Both the position numbers and the translations under genes were made by a program. 64,000 bases of DNA from Zygosaccharomyces rouxii (Eukaryota; Ascomycota; Saccharomycetes; Saccharomycetales; Saccharomycetaceae), in assembly GCF_000026365.1 (NCBI RefSeq), contig NC_012991.1, positions 682,001 through 746,000 on the forward strand. Direction: 5' to 3'. The notes beneath the pieces were generated by a model. It was not told the origin of the DNA and made no database searches. It saw nothing but the letters and a program-made list of their open reading frames with translations. Each line of letters starts with the position of its first letter. The first letter of the stretch is position 1. Positions 60,691 through 64,000 of the stretch are shown piece after piece.

Positions 60691-60964
60691 TGCACTAAAT
60701 TTATAAGATGAGCTAATGCAGGAAGGACTCGATGGCCTAAAAGAAAGCACAGTAGCTTGTCCAGTACCTGAATCTTGATATGCGTTATTGCTCCAGCTAC
60801 AGCCTCTTGGCTACAAGACGATCCCAATTGGATCGTTCGTCGTGACGATAATAAGCTTCCGCTACAAAGGAAAGTAAAAATCTATAAATTTAATTATCAG
60901 TTAATTTTAACCCGTTATCCAATCTTTAACCATTTTTATACCGTAGTCCTGAAATTCGAATATA

Positions 60965-63121
60965 TCATTGGGTGACACTTTGATAAGATGTGTAAATCAT
61001 GCTAATGGCACCAAAGATAATTAAAACGTAGTCCAATCCAGCGGACCAGTTAATCCTCCCACCTTTATGATTGGGTAAGCTGCAAGAACGCAAATGAAGC
61101 ATCGGTGGATACATGTAAACTAGTGGAATACAGGCAAATGATCCAATCAATGCTACGAATTTATCCAATTGATCAGCTCCGAAATATGCCATTAGAATGA
61201 CTGACCCAACAATTAATGATCTAACAAAATTCTTCAACCATTTGACTTTCCAGTTAAGTTTACCTGAATTAGGTCTCATTTCAACACCTGTAGTATTATC
61301 ATCTTTTTTCACATAAATCTTGATAAATTTAGGGAAAACTTTATTCTCAATAATCTTAATGGCAGGGAACAATTGCAAAGGCGTAGACAACATAATTGCC
61401 AATGAATAGAAAAATTGAATTAAATTAACAGAAATATTCGCCTGTGGTAAATTTAACAGGATTACTGTCTTAATCTTGTAACCGTAAGCCAAATATCCGA
61501 TGGAACCAATAGTAATGAAAAGGACCGTAGAAGTTATAATAACCATACCAAGGACCAGCGGGAATTTCTCTGGATGCCGCATGGAATCTTGTACTGGGAT
61601 TACAAGCCCAATACCTTCAAATGCAAAAATGGCAGTACCAATAAACATTGTCCAACGGTTTGTATTAAATAGAAGAACAACACCTTCTGCTGGTTTCATA
61701 TGAGATTCTAATGCCAACTGCTTGAGACTGAAGAATAAAACAATGACTAGACCACCCATGACAAAAAAGTTGGCCAATAGAGAAGGTAGTGACAATTTGG
61801 AAACGTTTCTAATGAATGAAAGTGGGATAAAGATTGCGAACTGTGCTAACATGAAATAGAGGATGGGTATATTCTCACTAAAATGCAATACGTTGGAACA
61901 GAATGCCTTTAAGTTTTCAGCGGTAAAGATCACATAAGCACCAGAAAATCCTAATTGTGTGAATACTAATGAAAACAAAATAATGAATTTAACCCACGGG
62001 CCGTACAACCGCAATCCAATGTCACCAAAGGAAGTTACACCAACGACCTCCTTGGCTCTGATCAAAATATAATAACACCAAAACGAATATAATCCAAAAA
62101 ATAACAACATGACTATACTGAAGAATAACCCACCGTTAGAAAAGGCATGTGGTAGGAAAAGGACACCAGTACCAATGAATGATTTCAATAACAACAAAAA
62201 TGCTTTTGAAGTTGGCGTAATACCAACTTTAACAGCCGCGGTAGCAGAGGTAGCAGCATGGCCATTTTCCTCCAAAAGTAAGGAAGCTCTCTCCCCCATA
62301 TTTTTGGGTAACTTTACGTCTTCTGGCAAGAAGTCATCTTCAAAGGATTCACCAGCAAAATGACCATAAACGTATAGAAATTCCAAAAAGTTTCTCGTCA
62401 AAAAAGGAATTTGATCAATATCGTTCTCACCAGCGAGCCCATCTTCCAAATCTTCAATTGGGGAGCTCATTGAAGAATTGGGTTGAGAACCATAGTCCCT
62501 TGGTTGCTGCTGTTGTTGTCTCATCTTGTTAACAATAAATTCTCTTCTAAATCCACCAGGAACGTTAAGACCGCTAGCGGTTGACTGTCTTCTTTGGCGC
62601 TCCGATTCCAAGGGTACATCTTCCATTGACTTTGCACCTTTCGAAGTCTTATCACAGTCTTTATTGGCCAATTTGTAAATGTCTCTAACGATATCACCTC
62701 CTGCGCATGAAAGTTTCCCATCTTGACTCTTACCAACAGATTCAGTATCTGAATTAGAATGATTACTCCTGTGATCCATCACAACAGTACCACTAGTGGC
62801 AGATTGACTCCTGGTACTTGTTCTTGAATCCTTTCCCATATTATTTGTCAAATAGTTCTTTCTAAAGCTGTTAAGGATCTCTTCATTCTTCTCTGGATGC
62901 TCAATCTTAAAATTTGGCGAATCAATATCGATCATCGCATGAGAATCAATGCTTTTACCCAGTTTGGATCCTTGTGCCACTGGAATTGATCTTGATAAGG
63001 AAGTCTTCCTGCCCTGCAATGATCCGGCGACTAAGGCAGAAGATCTCCTACCATTTGGAATAGTAATAGCTGTCTTGGGAACCAATAATGGTTCTTCCAT
63101 TGATCTACGACGTGAACTCAT
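60965..63121 (-). CDS. AVT4: AVT4, vacuolar amino-acid exporter
   Basis: Member of the amino acid/auxin permease (AAAP, SLC32/36-like) family exporting neutral and basic amino acids from the vacuole. It is 718 residues (713 in S. cerevisiae Avt4, 692 in Avt3). The first ~300 residues are hydrophilic and phosphosite-rich (MSSRRRSMEEPLLVPKTAIT). The transporter domain starts near SKAFLLLLKSFIGTGVLFLP and has about 10-11 membrane segments (IFAFEGIGLVIPVQDSMRHP is a family signature). Avt3 versus Avt4 is decided by synteny (YNL101W between MIC27 and POL1). Confidence 0.89.
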   Translation of the reverse strand: MSSRRRSMEEPLLVPKTAITIPNGRRSSALVAGSLQGRKTSLSRSIPVAQGSKLGKSIDSHAMIDIDSPNFKIEHPEKNEEILNSFRKNYLTNNMGKDSRTSTRSQSATSGTVVMDHRSNHSNSDTESVGKSQDGKLSCAGGDIVRDIYKLANKDCDKTSKGAKSMEDVPLESERQRRQSTASGLNVPGGFRREFIVNKMRQQQQQPRDYGSQPNSSMSSPIEDLEDGLAGENDIDQIPFLTRNFLEFLYVYGHFAGESFEDDFLPEDVKLPKNMGERASLLLEENGHAATSATAAVKVGITPTSKAFLLLLKSFIGTGVLFLPHAFSNGGLFFSIVMLLFFGLYSFWCYYILIRAKEVVGVTSFGDIGLRLYGPWVKFIILFSLVFTQLGFSGAYVIFTAENLKAFCSNVLHFSENIPILYFMLAQFAIFIPLSFIRNVSKLSLPSLLANFFVMGGLVIVLFFSLKQLALESHMKPAEGVVLLFNTNRWTMFIGTAIFAFEGIGLVIPVQDSMRHPEKFPLVLGMVIITSTVLFITIGSIGYLAYGYKIKTVILLNLPQANISVNLIQFFYSLAIMLSTPLQLFPAIKIIENKVFPKFIKIYVKKDDNTTGVEMRPNSGKLNWKVKWLKNFVRSLIVGSVILMAYFGADQLDKFVALIGSFACIPLVYMYPPMLHLRSCSLPNHKGGRINWSAGLDYVLIIFGAISMIYTSYQSVTQ

Positions 63122-63215
63122 TCAGCACTCTTGTCTATTTTGCTCGATAAATAATGATAGTGGTAAATGACTATAATTGTTTGATCGATTGCTGATTATA
63201 TATATGAGACAGATG

Positions 63216-63422
63216 TTACAGATTTCTCTGGCCCCAGATGAATTTCAGTTCCCAAAGTTTCTTTATGTTACTAGGAGCGAGATTTCTCATCCAACGGTCA
63301 AAGAATCCTTCTAAAGGATTTCTTAGTTTCAAGTTTTCGTTATCTTCCTTATAAACAACTCTGACGGTTTCTCCTTCAAGATGAACCTTATCGATCTTCG
63401 CAAACAAATAAATAACCCCCAT
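63216..63422 (-). CDS. Small ORF of 68 codons between POL1 and AVT4, unrecognised
   Basis: ATG at 63422 opens a 68-codon frame on the same strand as its neighbours. It starts MGVIYLFAKIDKVHLEG and ends NIKKLWELKFIWGQRNL. The product is basic and Trp/Leu-containing, with no signal peptide or membrane helix. The start is followed by a charged segment (VVYKEDNENLKLRNPLEGF). I do not recognise it and recall no S. cerevisiae gene at this place. It could be a genuine small protein or a chance ORF in the AVT4 promoter. A second overlapping ATG frame of 49 codons (start near 63472) runs through part of the same DNA. Confidence 0.4.
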   Translation of the reverse strand: MGVIYLFAKIDKVHLEGETVRVVYKEDNENLKLRNPLEGFFDRWMRNLAPSNIKKLWELKFIWGQRNL

Positions 63423-63514
63423 CGGGAGAAAGATGCAACAAGAACAAACAGCCTCAAAAATTTAAATGTCATGATTTACAACACGTATATCAATCGAACA
63501 ATACTGTCAATTGT

Positions 63515-64000
63515 CTATTTAGCCGGGGTCATAAAATCGAATATGTTGCTCATATCAACGTATCTACGCCCGCAGTCACCTAAATACTTCTGTACAACGC
63601 CGCGACCCACATCTAAGTAGTCTCTATTTTGTTCACTTAGCGCCTTGATAGAAGAATCCGTCAGTAGGTCTCTTGGGAAATCTGTATCACCTTCTACATA
63701 CAACGGTTTTAGTTGCTGTCTTTTGTTCTTTTCGCAATCGAACAGGGAATCGAAATATAACAGTTGATTGTAGAGCTGCTTGTCGCTGTATCGGTAGTGG
63801 ACTACACCTGTGCAGCCGTCATTCAAGCAACGTTTACCAAAAACTGAAATTTGTCGTCTAACGCTGTTATTACAAGTACGGTCGTCACACTGCACCCATC
63901 CAGCGTAGTACAGTGAAATGTGTAATCTAATGCATCTTTCCAATTGGCATGTCAATTGCAATGGTGTAAACAGATGGTTACAGTGCTTGCACTGTAGACC
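63515..64000 (-). CDS. POL1: POL1, DNA polymerase alpha catalytic subunit (C-terminus only)
   Basis: The last 161 residues of the replicative primase-polymerase catalytic subunit; the frame is open to the window end, so the gene continues beyond it. The C-terminal zinc-binding region is visible: CKHC (part of the CysA site), then CDDRTC and CLNDGC (CysB site, which binds the B subunit in the family). The tail reads YLDVGRGVVQKYLGDCGRRY and ends MTPAK. It sits next to AVT4 as YNL102W does. The short open frame starting at 63961 is only an internal TTG and not a real start. Confidence 0.93.
   Translation of the reverse strand, partial: GLQCKHCNHLFTPLQLTCQLERCIRLHISLYYAGWVQCDDRTCNNSVRRQISVFGKRCLNDGCTGVVHYRYSDKQLYNQLLYFDSLFDCEKNKRQQLKPLYVEGDTDFPRDLLTDSSIKALSEQNRDYLDVGRGVVQKYLGDCGRRYVDMSNIFDFMTPAK

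Noticed and set aside
60691..60750. N-terminal 20-codon extension of MIC27 (and similar extensions of HOM6, CHK1, PTR3, UBX7, AIM22, HIR3, POP4).
   Set aside because: These extensions begin at GTG or TTG, which yeast rarely uses; the first in-frame ATG gives lengths matching known family members.

Overview
The window is nuclear DNA from a budding yeast of the Saccharomycetaceae. It holds about 36 densely packed genes, all but two complete, with no spliceosomal introns recognised. Most products are close in length and motif content to Saccharomyces cerevisiae proteins. Gene order points to a lineage that did not undergo, or predates, the whole-genome duplication: genes that lie on two different sister regions in S. 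cerevisiae are interleaved here on one chromosome (YJR138-144 with YHR201; YBR257-264 and YBR272-275 with YJL046-053; YNL097-102 with YOR101-104). A Zygosaccharomyces or Torulaspora-type species is my best guess. The genus is inference and was not tested. S. cerevisiae systematic names are quoted from memory.

Layout. 1-15.8 kb: IML1 (3' part), HOM6, HIR3, IPA1, PPX1, a YJR142W-like Nudix protein, PMT4, MGM101. 15.9-19.7 kb: a decayed minus-strand gene, a probable PTR3 and AIM22. 20-33.2 kb: POP4, SHG1, a YBR259W-like cullin relative directly upstream of the cullin RTT101, RGD1, TAE1, MIC12, SHM1, YPT10. 33.9-53 kb: RIF1, CHK1, UBX7/UBX6, CHM7, PEP8, IRC8, a relic of ADE5,7, MTR4, HSM3. 53-64 kb: AAT2, two convergent intron-containing tRNA-Leu(CAA) genes, PHO23, RAS, OST2, OCA1, PIN2, MIC27, AVT4, an unrecognised 68-codon ORF, and the 3' end of POL1.

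The genes are mostly housekeeping and do not form one pathway. Themes include nutrient signalling (IML1, PTR3, RAS), chromatin and genome stability (HIR3, SHG1, RTT101, RIF1, CHK1, PHO23, POL1, MGM101), mitochondrial function (MGM101, AIM22, SHM1, MIC12, MIC27), amino-acid metabolism (HOM6, SHM1, AAT2) and membrane traffic or secretory-pathway work (PMT4, OST2, PEP8, CHM7, YPT10, PIN2).

The most notable non-standard content lies between genes: a clearly recognisable, frameshifted fragment of the GAR-synthetase part of ADE5,7; an unidentified broken reading frame between MGM101 and PTR3; coding-like fragments flanking TAE1/MIC12; a short ORF behind a TATA box whose stop codon lies inside a perfect URS1 motif; and the inverted tRNA-Leu pair. 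I found no mobile element, CRISPR array, virus or obvious horizontally acquired system. Start sites were checked for a real ATG; several of the longest open frames begin at GTG or TTG and were trimmed to the first plausible ATG.
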